From Telmatactis stephensoni (taxonomy: Eukaryota > Cnidaria > Anthozoa > Actiniaria > Isophelliidae), in contig JALIZF010001685.1 in the NCBI GenBank assembly GCA_029948255.1, positions 354,001 through 418,000 of the forward strand: a stretch of 64,000 bases of DNA, written 5' to 3'. Position numbers and translations under genes: made by a program. Every line of letters starts with the position of its first letter. The first letter of the stretch is position 1. The notes beneath the pieces were generated by a model. It was not told where the DNA came from. It did no database searches and saw only the letters and a list, made by a program, of their open reading frames with translations. This document shows, one piece after another, positions 11,691 through 23,744 of this stretch.

Positions 11691-12633
11691 AGGGGGTGTT
11701 TACATGGCACTAGGATCATCCTAGCACTAGGATCATCCTAGCAGGCAAACCAACTTTTACGTTTAGTTTACATGCCCGAAGCAACCCGAAGCAAAGTTCA
11801 AAGAAATGAGTGATTACTCGTCCTAGGTCACCCGAACTACCACAGTGGCCCCAACAATCTACCCTGGGCTCCAGGGGTTTATTATTCGCTTTCTTTAGAG
11901 AGTTGTCTCTTGTAGGTGTGACTCTCCTATCAAGTAAATAAACGTCGGAACGTGACAATAAACCCCCTGGAACCCAGGGTACCAACAATCCTATTTAGCG
12001 AAGCCAGATGTCTTGCTTTTTCTGTTTACATGACCGAAACATACTCCTAGTGCTAGGATATTCCTACCAGCGAGACAGGATGATCCTAGTAGTAGGATGA
12101 TCCAAGTACCCGAAATGAAGACACAAATTTCCACGTAAACAGAATGCAGTAAATGTATAGCAGGTAGGATGGTTCGCCTGCTAGGATGATCCTAGTGCTA
12201 CGATGATCCCCGGGGGGGGGGGACTCCGATCGTGAATGGACGGGGATGCCCGTCGTACCTTTTAGGGGTCAAAATCTGCAATCTAGTACCTTTTAGGGCG
12301 TCTCAGACTTAATTGGACTACCAGAGACATAGCTGGTACCTCTTAGGGACTGTTTTGAGGTAAATAAACTACCTAAAATAAGCATGAAAGGGGCGATTTC
12401 GATGATCTGAATTGAATCTTCAAAGCACATCGATAACAACTGTGTTCCATTACTTTAATTCTTTATTATTATTTTTGAATTGGTACCTTTATGGGTAGAA
12501 ATCAATTGTTGCCACTCCCACTCAGGTACCTTTTAGGGGTCATTTTCAAAATTTCCGACGAGCACCCCCATCCTCTTATATATAGGAGTCCCCCCCCCCG
12601 GGGGATGATCCCAGTGCCATGTAAACACCCCCT
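11691..12633. mobile_element. Outer MITE with AGGGGGTGTTTACATGGCAC ends, interrupted by another MITE
   Basis: Ends AGGGGGTGTTTACATGGCAC and TGCCATGTAAACACCCCCT are inverted. Sub-terminal blocks of CTAGGATCATCCTAG are repeated on both sides. The right arm is split by the insertion at 12211-12604. Confidence 0.75.
12211..12604. mobile_element. G-run-ended MITE nested in another MITE
   Basis: The element begins CGGGGGGGGGGACTCC and ends GGAGTC followed by a C-run and GGGG. It is bordered by perfect ATGATCCC duplications at 12203-12210 and 12605-12612. GTACCTTTTAGGG recurs inside in direct orientation. Removing it restores the continuous right arm of the outer element. Confidence 0.8.
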
Positions 12634-14571
12634 CAGTTATATGGTTCATGTTAATTTTCCATGTCTTTAAGGTGATTTGCAAAAATTCAATATATAGTGT
12701 AAAGAAATGAATTAAATACTGACCCCTGACTGATGGACTATATTTTCTTTTGTATTTTGAGGTTTGAAGCATTTCCCCGCTGCGTTATAATCTATATCAG
12801 TTGTGCGCGTGTGACCTTCCGCGACCTCGGAGTCACTCATGGCACGCAACAAGTTGACAAGGTGGCTCTGAAATTTACTGTTACTGAGTTTACATTTATG
12901 ACGCTTTTCAAATGAGTTTGAGTTTATGTTGTTCCTTTATATGATTCATCATGCTCATCTAAATAATCGAAGCTTGCGGTTTTGTTGCGTTTACATCACT
13001 GACATGCTATTTTACATTAGCATATTATTTTACTCAGTTTGCACCGTAAAAGTGAGTTATGTGAAATCGTTCTATTATACACTTTCTTTAAGCCTCTTTG
13101 AAAACCAAATTTTGCCTTTGAAAACTTCCGGCCAACGGTAGCGTGTACTTTGGTGAAATTGCAAAATTATAAACATTCCCAGAAGACAAAAGACATTGCG
13201 AACCAAACACTTACAATCTTGCTCTAAAAACCTGAATCACTTATCCTCACTTCTCCTCCCCCAATGTTGGCCCTTCCATATCAGCGACATTTCACAGCGC
13301 GCTGCACAATTCTGCCATAGCTAGCAACATTGTAACTGGGGGGAGAGGGGATAGCTGAACGTTCTTGTCTCCCACTGATTCAGTTATTTGTGAGCGAGAC
13401 TTGTAGGTATTACAAATTTTCGATGACATACGTGATACCAAGTATGGTTGGTGTGTCTCTGTCAACGATCAATTAAACTTTCTGGTACTTTCCACAACGT
13501 TGATATCGATTGATCCAATATTGCAGTGGTTTCCTGATGTTACCAAAGTGCAAAGGTGTGAACGAATACGACCGCCAGACCTATACAACTCAAGTACACG
13601 AGTCGACAAACATACTCACCATTTCTGCCAGTGACAGTTTACCAAAAAGAAGTGAAAAATTACGAAAAATTCTATACAACTACACGAGTTCATAAACATG
13701 CTGCAAAAGGGTGTGTCCGAAAAAACTGCAGATATTGACAAAGGTATGAAAAACAGCCTGCCTTGGCACGTGTGACATGCACGTCTATCGACCTCGAGCT
13801 CTTAGGTCATGTTAGGTCTCTGCGAATCTTCTTGGGGCTTTCATGGTCTTTCATTTGACCATGGATTTGTCTAGCGACGCCACCACCATACCCCTTATTT
13901 CCAAAATGTCCATACTGATCCATGAATCGCCAGCCATCCGTCCACCATAGCCAAATTTGTGCCTATGGATGCGTCGCTAGTGGAAACTATAGTTTATTTA
14001 GTTCGCATGTAATTTTATAACATCTTTCCAACTTTGATTTAGCTCATATTGTAGGTCTGTCTGTCTGTCCATTATCATGATTACAGAAGGAATAGATAGT
14101 AAAGTGTTGCATAATAGCAGTAAACACGGTTGTCGAGGAAACTTTAATTTACATCTATACATAAATACATGTGCATACATATATATATTATATACATAAA
14201 TCTTACTTTAAGTCGGATTAAAGTAGCATAGTTTAGCGATTTTCGGGGGGGGGGGGGGTATTTTATTACGACTGACCAAGAATGCTCAAGAATACTAATT
14301 CTAACGAGGAAATAATTTATAGCTGTTTTGAAGAATTTACTAGAATTTGCTAAATTGTGGTATCGATGTTGAAAAATCGCGTGATCGACTCACATAGACT
14401 AGCATTGGTACGATAATAAATTAATGAGTCTGGAGAAGAAGAAAAAACAATCACATTTAATTGTAGAAGTAACTGAGAGACTATCAAAGTATACACTGTC
14501 AGTGATGTTTCATACTCACCTAATTGAGAGCATAAATGCATATGAAAACCTTACGAGATGTCATTGAGATT
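12634..14571. other. Intergenic, nothing firmly recognised
   Basis: AT-rich DNA with a G-run at 14245-14258. The open frames are short and show no domain signature. Confidence 0.5.
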
Positions 14572-14821
14572 GTTACATAAATCAGAACTAATTTTACCAA
14601 GCTTCCGGGCCTATGGCCCATCATCAGGGTAAATGAAGTCAGCACTAAAGACGTTACAAAAATCCATGCACGCTCATTGCGTAAACAACATCATCAGCCA
14701 TGAGCGTGCATGCGTGAAGTTTTGTAATATCTTTAGTGTTGACTTCATTTACCCTGCTGATGGGCCATAAATTACCCGAAAGCTAGCTTGGTATTAAAAT
14801 TAGTACTTTTTTTATGTAACA
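14572..14821. mobile_element. Fold-back MITE, about 250 bp
   Basis: Left arm TTACATAAA..ACTAATTTTACCAAGC and right arm GCTTGGTATTAAAATTAGTAC..TTATGTAA are inverted, continuing through GCCCATCATCAGGGTAAATG and CATTTACCCTGCTGATGGGC. A direct repeat CCTTACGAGATGT lies near each side (14549 and 14867). Confidence 0.75.
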
Positions 14822-15002
14822 AGATCAATGATATGACAAAACTAACCAACAAGGAAATATTAGATACCTTACGAGATGTTCAATATAGTCTCCTTGGCTG
14901 CGAAGGATCGAGAAGGAGACTATTCAAAATAGAGCTTTGTATTGATTAATGAATAGTCTTGAAATACACCAAACAAACTTGTTCCTGGAACTATCTAGAA
15001 AT

Positions 15003-15121
15003 TAGAAATAAAGTGTTTGCTTTATCGAATGTGAAATAAAGACTCGGCCGGAAAAATTCAGTCCCCAGCGGGGATTGAACCCACGACCTTCGGATTGATG
15101 AAGCAAACACTTTATTTCTAA
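15003..15121 (-). repeat. Fold-back containing a tRNA-like T-arm
   Basis: Arms AGAAATAAAGTGTTTGCTT and AAGCAAACACTTTATTTCT are perfect complements. Inside, the minus strand reads GGTCGTGGGTTCAATCCCCG, which fits a tRNA T-arm and polymerase III box B. No box A is visible, so a SINE fragment is more likely than a tRNA gene. Confidence 0.5.
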
Positions 15122-15448
15122 CATTATTCCGAGTACATTTCCATTCATATATATATAGCTAGAAATTATACCCTATAAATTTCTATACTATGGTAATTAT
15201 TCTTCACCAGACACTGCCGTGAGACAGTGGCGTACAGGGTTTTTCACGTGACGCGTGATCAAGCAGCAACATTTTTATTTTTCGTGATTCGATAATGGGA
15301 ATTATAATACACTATACAAAATTACTCGATTCTGATTGGACGAGAGGAGTACAATTATATCGTTAATTGTACTCTGTAGAGTACCTATTAAGTCGCTATG
15401 GCAACGATAGTGTATTATAAATAAAAAATCACACGATCTTAATAGTTA

Positions 15449-15525
15449 CTCGTAATGTTTTGAAACTCTCAAATAGGACTCGCCTAAAGGCTCGTCCTAT
15501 TTTGAGAACTTTCAAAACATTACTC
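15449..15525. repeat. Strong hairpin
   Basis: CGTAATGTTTTGAAA...CTC is matched by GAG..TTTCAAAACATTACG-like sequence around an inner AGGACTCGCC / GGCTCGTCCT pair. It is probably the core of a larger fold-back element (about 15300-15590). Confidence 0.7.
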
Positions 15526-15981
15526 GTACCTATTAATTCCGAATTGTACTCAAAATCGTGCGATTTCCTATACAAATAGCTCTCGTGATTCGTGAAAACC
15601 ATTATTTATGAGACACAAGGAAAACAGAAATAAGTGTTTGAGATTCGGGATTTTGTTGTCTTTTTCTACTATACGTGAATCACTGAAAAAGTAAATCAAC
15701 TTGTTCCCAGTTCTGCGCTTTTTTATGCACTAGTCAATTGAAACCCCCACCCCCCCGATCCCCGGGAAATAGCGGGGAATTTAACATTTGACTGGTGTTA
15801 AAATGAGGTATTTCCCCGGTAATCAGGGGCATATTCACTGTTAAATGTTATTCACTGTTAAATGTTGCATTGCCTTATATCGAAATGAATTCATTCAATT
15901 CCCGGTGACGTTTTTATTCATGTGCAAAATAAATCACCAACTTTTCATGAACATCCCCGACTTAACTTTCAAACACTGGTT

Positions 15982-16162
15982 TTATTTAAAACTTCCGAGT
16001 GTGCGCAATGCGTTTTTCACCTCAACTTCCTCAGGAAGCCCGTAGATACAAAAATTTTTATAAAGAGCTTTCTTAAATACTTTCTCACTGTTTAGAGATC
16101 TTAGTTCAGCAGGCATTTCATTCCAATCCTTCAGGGCATTATTTTGTAATCTTAGTAATCCC
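15982..16162 (-). mobile_element. Possible LINE reverse transcriptase C-terminal remnant
   Basis: Minus-strand frame reads LLRLQNNALKDWNEMPAELR, continues VFKKALYKNF and ends LGSFK then stop. The WNEMPAELR and FKKALYK pattern recalls the C-terminal tail of CR1-like LINE proteins, but no catalytic motif is present to confirm it. Confidence 0.4.
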
Positions 16163-16169
16163 TAGTTCG

Positions 16170-18054
16170 TATTAGATTTTAATATTCGTGCAGCAAGCTT
16201 TGTACTTTGTACAACTAGTGACGTACAACTGCATTTTTTCTATCATTGTTATTTATCAACTTGTACATACTAGTTATACAATGGTTTCGAGTGGAATACC
16301 GTGAAATATCCCACGAGTCACTTGTATTTTCTAATATACATACGAGCTTTAATTCCTTGTTCTTTTAATAATCTTTAGTTTCTTGTGATGAGTTTTCAAG
16401 GTTTCCAAAAAAGGAAGCCAACAAAATGCAACAGGTTGATGAGTGTGAATACTAATTAGCGTGGTATCGTGTTTGCAAAGCTGGCACCTCTTGAACTCCA
16501 TTTCACAGTCACGAGCAATTTAACATTATTGCGCAAATTTAGTACTTGAATTAGGCTACATTATTGCTAAATAAATCTGGACAAGTTTGAAAACATATTT
16601 TTTTTCCGTTGTTTTACTGTCCATTCTGAAATGACGCGTTCTTAGATAGAAGAGAAACGAGAAACGTTTAGTGTGGATGGAGGTAGACCTGACCATGGCA
16701 AAAAAGATGCGCTTCTATATTTAACGGATTTAGTGTGAATGTAGAGTTAGTGCCAATTTTTTCTACGAGTCAGCATTACATAAAACTCGGCACTTGATAA
16801 CAAATTTATGGCAAATTTTCAGCAAAACGGAATCTCAAGCAGCGTTGAACATTTTGTTGTTTTGTTAACAGAGAAGATATCTGTCTTTTCATCAAACAAT
16901 TGCTGTTTTTCGCGTTTTTCACTCAAAGTTTGACGGAAACACCACAAAAAACTAACAATTCCCCGCACAAAAATACTATTTCAAACAGCCGGTCTGTTAC
17001 GTTGAATATAATCGTCAAATTGAATTCTACCTGCTGAATCATCATTCGCCCTCCGGTTGATATCAGAAGCTTGACAAAAATTTACATTTCAATTTCGTAG
17101 CACCTCTTTTCACGTCGGTGTTTTTCAATATACAATGCAATCTTTACGTAAAATAACATTACAGAAAGAATTTTAAAGACATTTTGTTTAGTAGTATTGA
17201 CGTATTTATCGTCATCTTGTATTTAACCTTGGTATTTAACCTCATTTCCAGTACGTGATGCCAAATTAAAAACAAATCTTATTTAATTATTAAAAATATC
17301 TCTCGAATTTATTCCTTTTCTATATTCTGTGTACCAAAACGGTATTTTACGTATACCTAATTATTGCGCACTTCTACTTTCAAATTGCTGTTACTCGGTG
17401 TATATTGTCCTAATCCAAAACCTTTATTTTATTTTTTGTTTTGCTTTTTAAAACTTCGTTAAAACTTAGTGAGATAAGTTATTTCGTTTCAGAAAACATC
17501 GGTTTAAGCAAAAAATTCTGTATTATAATAAACTGAAAACCATCTCAAAACCTAGAATACAATGCCCTCTTTTGACACAAATCAAAAGAAGATTTGTTTT
17601 CTTTCGACATTTAAAGAACGAACTCCGAGTATCCCTAGCTCAAAATAACAAACAAGTAAAAAAAAACTCCATATATTATAATGTATATTTTAAAACTATA
17701 TGTTAATTTGAATACTGTATACAGAAAAAAGCGTCCTTTGATGTACAAATTTAGCCATCAAAAACTTGCAATCAACGCCCACAAACTTGATAGACGCTGG
17801 TTCCACTGGTGTCTGTATAGAGCCATATAAGTTCCAAAACACACCATCGCTGTTAGCCAATCAGAATCGAACTCAAGGTTGTAGCACAGTTGGCCAAGTT
17901 TATTTCTACCTCGGCTGCTTGTTTGATGCTTCAGATCGGTTTAGAGGTCGCCAACTACTATAACGTCTAGAAGATCTTTATAAGATATTAAGGTAAAGTT
18001 CTATATATGTTCTGATATTTTTATTTAATTGTGAACGCTGTTTAGTTGATATTC
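16170..18054. other. Intergenic, nothing recognised
   Basis: AT-rich sequence with no domain-bearing frame, RNA gene or clear inverted repeat that I can support. Confidence 0.5.
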
Positions 18055-18325
18055 TATTTCTTTCTTAGATTTCAAATCTGTCTTTTTCCTTTTTCTTTCT
18101 GTAACTTTTTTCTTTCTGTAACAGGGTTTTCAGTCGTCTTTTTCTTTCTCTGAATCTTCTGAAATGCTATACAAGTACAAAAAATATTTCCTTAAACTCT
18201 CAGAGTTTCCATGTTTTAGTATTATATATATATATTGACAATCTTCTTTCCATCTCTCCTTCCCTCCTTTCTTCTGTCTTCTTAACCTTCTTTCTTCCTT
18301 CTTTTCGCTCTTCTTTCTTCCTTTT
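18055..18325 (+). repeat. Polypyrimidine tract
   Basis: Long runs of TTTCTTTC, CTTCTTTCC and CTCCTTCC interrupted by a short AT repeat (18219-18234). It explains the Lys/Glu/Arg-rich minus-strand frames in this region. Confidence 0.8.
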
Positions 18326-18774
18326 TTTGTATCTAAATGCACATGGAGTCTTACGATGATTTGCATAGGTTACAACTTCTTTCAGAAAATGCAACAATTA
18401 TTAAATTAAAAGGTACACAAGTCACGAAAGAAATTTAATTGTATTAAGATGCCGATAACTTCTAGTAAACCTGATTGACTCGATGCAGTGGCAAATTTTA
18501 CTCTAATATTTCAAATCATGACCCGGCTTCGTCCTATCTTATCTGTTATTGGTAAAACAAAACGACATAGTCACAATTAAAGAATTACTTTAGAGATTGA
18601 CCAGCAAAGATTGACATTTAATTGGAAAGAGTGGTCACTACCAGTACTTTAATTGAACCGCTAGCGAGACGAAAACGACAGTCTCACTTTCTCTACGTAT
18701 GGTGTGTTTTCCTGAACTCACCTCGGAATTTTTAACTTTCTCAAATCGTTTCCACCACGCAGGTTTGCAATTAA

Positions 18775-19203
18775 TTAAGAAGATATTTTTTCAATATCGA
18801 GTATAATGGCTAGAAGTGCCAACAACTATAGCCCATCTTGCTAGTTTTAATTCAAATGTTCGCTTTGGATTAATGCTCAAATTCTTTTTTTAGCAGCTAG
18901 AACTGGTCTAATAAGATAAAACGCCTTGTTCAAAACTGTCCTAAATTGTTTTCTTGCATTTTATTTAAATTTAGCAACTTTCAAGCTGAATGTAAAGAAT
19001 AGATACTAGCGACTGAAGGCCTAACCCTCATTTTGGATTCAAATTTTCACTTTGGATTAACACTCATTTAATTTAACTTTAATGAAACTAAACCAACTAC
19101 AGACAGCCTAAAATTTCCGAAAGAAATAACCTTTTTGTACACCACTTATTCTATTACTGAGTTTTGTTGCTCAATGCTTGAATATGAAAAAAAAATCTAC
19201 TCT
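18775..19203. mobile_element. Diverged copy of the TTAA-flanked 445-bp MITE
   Basis: Aligns over its length with 29086-29530, sharing TTTTTTCAATATCGAGTA, TCGCTTTGGATTA, TAATAAGATAAAA, TTTAGCAACTTTCAAGCTGAATG and TTGAATATGAAAAAAA. The termini have mutated. Confidence 0.75.
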
Positions 19204-19560
19204 GCAATACCTTTGCAAACAATTTGAGTATTTTAACGAATATTTTCCATTGCTCATGAGTCAGCGTTCTTCGAATAGATCTGTTTTTCTATCGAAATCG
19301 AACGATAATCATTTACTACAGATTTACGTAACTAGGAACACTGAATTTTCGGCAGAAATATTGAGAAATGAATCGCAAATATTCGACAATTTCGTTTGCT
19401 GGTGGCAACTGCCATGAAGTTTGTTTTGCAACTGCGCCACTCACGGTCCTCAATAACTCGAGAGTACACTTTTTGTTTGTTAAAAATCATTTTCTTTAAA
19501 TATTTCCTCCTATCGTATTCTCATTCAAGCACCATTTTTCTTGCTTCTTTCTTGATTCCC

Positions 19561-19755
19561 AGTTTCATTTTGGGTATTTTTCCTAGCCTTATTCAATTGT
19601 CGATCAGCGTAGCTTTGCATAATTGCTGGTTTTTTTCAAAAAAATAATTGATAAACGTAATTTTTTTTTTTTTTTTTTTGAAAAAAGCAGCAATTATGCG
19701 AAGCTACGCTGATCGACAATTGAATAAGGCTAGGAAAAATATCCAAAATGAAATT
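19561..19755. repeat. 80-bp-arm fold-back around a poly-T
   Basis: CCTAGCCTTATTCAATTGTC and GACAATTGAATAAGGCTAGG lie in nearly perfect inverted arms (with GATCAGCGTAGCTT / AAGCTACGCTGATC). A T-run of about 22 lies at 19659-19679. Confidence 0.85.
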
Positions 19756-19789
19756 AAGACTGTTTCAATTAAAGTCTTCGTAAAGTTTC

Positions 19790-20400
19790 GCGGTGTCACC
19801 TTGGAAAAAAAGCTCGCAATTCGTCAGAATTTACGTTATAACAACAAATTATATATCGTATGAAAGCTGTTAAAACGTAGATGATACATTTTAATTTGCT
19901 TTAAAAGTGCATCGATAATTTTTGAGATTTTAAAACAAAACCATAGACTTTGCTCGGCAAAATATGAATACAAAGCAATTTATAATTTTCAAAAAACCGG
20001 CTTTTTTCACTGTTCGATTCTGAGATAAATCGGTCCAGCAAAACGGTGTCATGGGTTTTTTGATATGTTGCGTTTTGCGGATTTTACTAAAGTAGGATGA
20101 TCCTTCTTTAAGTTTGTAAATGCAATTTTTTCTCGAAAATGTATGACCATTTTTGGACATTTATCTAAAAATCGAACTGTGAAAAAAGTTTTGAAAAATA
20201 ATAAATTCCTCCGTCGCCGAATAAAGTCCTATGGTTTTGTTTGGAAATCTCAAAAAAATATATCGATGCACTTTTAAAGCAAATACGTATCATCTTCTAC
20301 GATTTAACAGCTTTCAAACGAGACGTAATTTGTCAGTATTATACTGTAAATTCTGACGAAATGCGAGCTTTTTTCCGAAATGATACCGCCAACCTTTAGA
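19790..20400. mobile_element. Large fold-back element with about 180-bp arms
   Basis: Left arm (GCTCGCAATTCGTCAGAATT ... TGCTTTAAAAGTGCATCGAT ... AAAACAAAACCATAG) is complementary to the right arm (CTATGGTTTTGTTTG ... ATCGATGCACTTTTAAAGCA ... AATTCTGACGAAATGCGAGC). No coding capacity. Confidence 0.8.
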
Positions 20401-21041
20401 AAGAGACCTGAAACTCAGATTTGACGTCATTTTTTATTATTTACGACTCTCATGTTTATCCAATTACAGTTTTTTTCGGTACGATTTTGCAAGCAAAAAA
20501 AGACCTTGACCACAACCTGCAAAATGATATAAGTAGCAAAGGTTTTACCCTTTGGGTAGCATTTTTAATAAGAAGAAATGATTTTCAAGGGACGCTTGGC
20601 ATTTGCCCAAACTGATCTTGCCAAGAAATGGAAACAAAATAAAAAAAAGTTAAGGAGACTTGAGATTTTTGTTTATGTAAATTGTACACCAATATTAGAT
20701 ACAGATGGTAGATCTACTAGCTAACCATTCAAATAATTGTGACAAGTTTTCCGAACGTATTTCCCAACTGGATATAGATGGCTAAATGCCAAGCAGGTTT
20801 TTCCCAATTCTTTTCTAATTGTACTACAGTTTATAAATTATATATACCGTAAATGACTGAATAACAAGACCCCACTCATCTAAGCCCCATAACCTAAATT
20901 ATCTAACACTAGAAGATACTCTGAACTTGATATGGATAGGAAATGTAAAGTAAACATGATTGACTATTCCACAAATCAAAATCGTTTCAGTCTATACATC
21001 CAGTTTCGTCAAAAATGAATATAAATGTGATATGTGTTGCA

Positions 21042-21170
21042 CGTATGAATGTGAAATGGACCGCGCCGTGCCGTGGCTGTGCCAGTGCCGTAATGTCTAT
21101 AGAAGCATTGGAAATTCCTGCCGTAACGTACCGTGCCGCGACCGTGTGGTACCGTTTTCACAATCATACG
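21042..21170. mobile_element. CGTATGA..GTGAAA MITE, complete copy
   Basis: Ends CGTATGAATGTGAAA and TTTTCACAATCATACG are inverted. The inside is unusually GC-rich with GCCGTG repeats and AAATTCCTGCCGTAAC. It matches 1-90 and 30662-30769. Confidence 0.75.
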
Positions 21171-22211
21171 AAACATTGCGTAGAATCCTATTGTCCTCAG
21201 CGACATTTGCTACGGATGACTACCCAGCATACCAAATTAGGTCTAATATATGGATCTTGATTTCATTGGCCAGATTTATTCCCATGGGTTCTGATGACTT
21301 TGCTCGCAAAACTTGACATGTGTCAATCAAGCTGTCAGTCAAAGTGACATGAGGTCTCTTATTCCCATCAGAGTTTAATCAATTATCAGCTGGGTTATTT
21401 TGTAAACTCTATAAAGATTACTGGCGTGTTCACGTAGCGGTTAGCAGTCGAGCCAAAGCAGACAAACATTGAGAGTATCAAGCTACGGTTTCACCAGCGT
21501 TAATTCTCGTTTATGAAAACTGCTTTCTTTGATAAACAAAGTCAGTTTGAAAAATCATAGTTCGTAATCTTTCAGAGCCGTCGATCTTTTGAAAAAATAT
21601 TTGATCATGCGACGTATCTATAAATAAATGTATTTCTGTTTCACTGATTGTTAACATGAACCGTCGATCTAAATATCACACGCCAAATTGTAAACAATGT
21701 TGTAGAAAGCGTGAATGAACTCGAATGAACTTAGCTGACAAAACTTTCGAATCTTGTCAATTTTCAAATTATTTATTAAAACAGTTCTTGCGTTTTCTGT
21801 AGTTGTAAAATACAGAATTATCAGTCTGAGAGTCGTTACCCCCGAAGTCACTCCGCCCGAAATTTAGGTCGTTCTACCCGATATCTAAGTCGATACGCCC
21901 GATGAAAGTTTATTTGTAAATACTGTGTGTCACTGTGTTATATGGAGCAGTTAAAAGTGACATTATTGAGTTTCTTTATATAATTCAAATTAAAAGAAAT
22001 GACCAGAAATAATCGAGTCTTATTGAGTTCATGTGAGTTGGCAACCATCAGTACCTGTGTCAAATGTCTTTCGCTTCTAATCACATGCGAGATATATGTT
22101 AAGGATAACGGTCAATATTTATATTAGTCCAGTCCCAGACTCTCTTTCTTGCCGCTCCAGGACTCGCGGAGAAAGAGAGTCCAGTATAACTTGCATGCGC
22201 ATGTCAGCTTA

Positions 22212-22255
22212 GTGACCACGCGATCACCACATTCATGTGGTGATCGCGTGGTTAC
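22212..22255. repeat. 19-bp-arm palindrome
   Basis: GTGACCACGCGATCACCAC pairs with GTGGTGATCGCGTGGTTAC around a 6-base loop (one mismatch near the base). It sits between the left TIR and the captured reading frame. Confidence 0.85.
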
Positions 22256-22283
22256 AAATCCTAAAGTCATCTAATGATTCAAG

Positions 22284-22493
22284 ATGGCTGAAGAAGAAAG
22301 TGTTTTGTATACACGATATCAGTCTCATTTCGGAAAGCCATTTGTTGATTCAGTGAGCTATGCACTTGGAAAAACCAACTATAATCTTTTATCAAAGTTT
22401 GAGCAGTTACAGGCCATTTACGGATGGACAGTTGTGAAAGACGTATTTGTGAATTTTTCGATACGCATCACTACCACTGCTACCAAACACTGA
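22284..22493 (+). pseudogene. Captured helicase-like N-terminal fragment inside a MULE-like element
   Basis: A 69-codon frame starting MAEEESVLYTRYQSHFG in a good start context (AAGATGG). It runs through SKFEQLQAIYGW to KDVFVNF and then diverges to a stop. EQ-x-x-A-I followed some residues later by KDVFVN resembles the stretch just before the Walker A motif of cnidarian RecQ-like DNA helicases (KDVFVN followed by LPTG-GKS). Here the sequence leaves that match exactly where Walker A should begin, so no catalytic motif is kept. The frame lies wholly inside the 79-bp inverted repeats of the element at 22125-22631. I read it as a host first-exon fragment picked up by the element; the family call is from memory. 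Confidence 0.5.
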
Positions 22494-22640
22494 CATTTGC
22501 ATATTGCAAGCTCGCAAAATACTAATTAATCAATTGATTGGCTCATTTTGCACATGCGCATGCAAGTTATACTGGACTCTCTTTCTCCGCGAGTATTGGA
22601 GCGGCAAGAAAGAGAGTCTGGGACTGGACTATATTTATAT

Positions 22641-23744
22641 CTGTTAAGGATAAGGGTCAATGTTTCCATCTGTAGGACATTTGGAAATACTTTTTATATA
22701 AGTTTAAAGTTTGAAGTGTCATGTTCTCATGCTAACAGGACCAATTGATTAAAACGTCGCCGAGAAAATGAAGCTGATTCTTGGTTGATGTGTTCATCCA
22801 TACATTTTTGTCTCAAAATGTCCAATATTCAGCTCAATTTTTCTAGCAAAAATGTATGTCTAATATTTTTTTAAATCACAGAAAATCAATCTCTAATATG
22901 TGCATTTCAGTGCCCAAATGCTAACAAAGGAAATTTGTGAAAGGAAGTATCAATAAAAATACTTTATAAATCGCCTTTTAGTCACTTTCTTTGTATTTTG
23001 ACCGATTAATGAGATGCAAATGAGGTTTTACGAGGGTTTACGAGCTCAGCGAACCGTGTCCAATGTCGCTTGATTCTACGCAATGATCTACTCTATATCC
23101 CAGGTTTTTTTGTTTGTTTTTTGTTTTTGTTTTGTTTTGTTTTGTTGTTGTTGTTGTTGTTAATTGTTTAAACGGACATTTTTTGAACAAGCTCCCATCC
23201 CCACTCTAGGGTTTATTCGGTCATTTTCGGTACGTTATGAATTTATTGTTTATTCCAAAAAATAGTTGTATGATTACAAGTTGGAGATGACAAGTTGATG
23301 CCACTGCCGGTCCTTGCATGTGTTAACAACAGAGAGATTAAGTATCACGTACACGAGAAACGGCAAAGAGGATCACGGGACCTGCTTTTTTCGCGTCTGG
23401 CGTTGCTGTTCCAACGCGAGGATGGGTCATTTTACGTTTGCCGTAAACGTGAAAAGTCGCTCTTTCGTTTGAGTACCAAATGCGCAACGTCAGGTGCGAA
23501 ATTCATAGGTCACGTGATCCTGTCTGCCGTTTGCCGTTTCCTGTGTACGTGGTGCTTAATCTCTCTATTTGCCAGTTATAACTTGTGTGCACTCTATTTA
23601 AGGCTTACTCCGATAAAACTGTTTTCTGGTTACATGAATATTACATTAGAATATGCTAATAGAAATGGACGTACAGAACTAAGGTATCTTGATAAAATAA
23701 CTAGTTGTAAGAAGGATTTTTTAACGATTGGTTGAAAGGTAAGA
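22641..23744. other. Intergenic with a T/G-rich run
   Basis: A TTTTG/TTG microsatellite lies at about 23106-23162. An open frame at 23295-23735 has no recognisable domain and I leave it as chance. Confidence 0.5.

Larger units (their letters stand above)
22125..22631. mobile_element. Mutator-like nonautonomous element with 79-bp TIRs and 9-bp TSD
   Basis: Both ends read TAGTCCAGTCCCAGACTCTC inward; the inverted repeats are about 79 bp with two or three mismatches. The element is bordered by perfect 9-bp direct repeats TATTTATAT at 22116-22124 and 22632-22640. Long inverted repeats with a 9-bp duplication are typical of Mutator-like elements. It encloses a gene fragment (22284-22493) and a separate perfect palindrome at 22212-22255. 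No transposase is present. A looser direct repeat (GTTAAGGATAA-GGTCAAT) also lies on both outer flanks. Confidence 0.75.

Noticed and set aside
15060..15090. tRNA gene on the minus strand
   Set aside because: Only a T-arm-like box B is present; no acceptor stem, D-arm or box A.
18130..18397. Lys/Glu/Arg-rich minus-strand frames
   Set aside because: Translation of a polypyrimidine tract.
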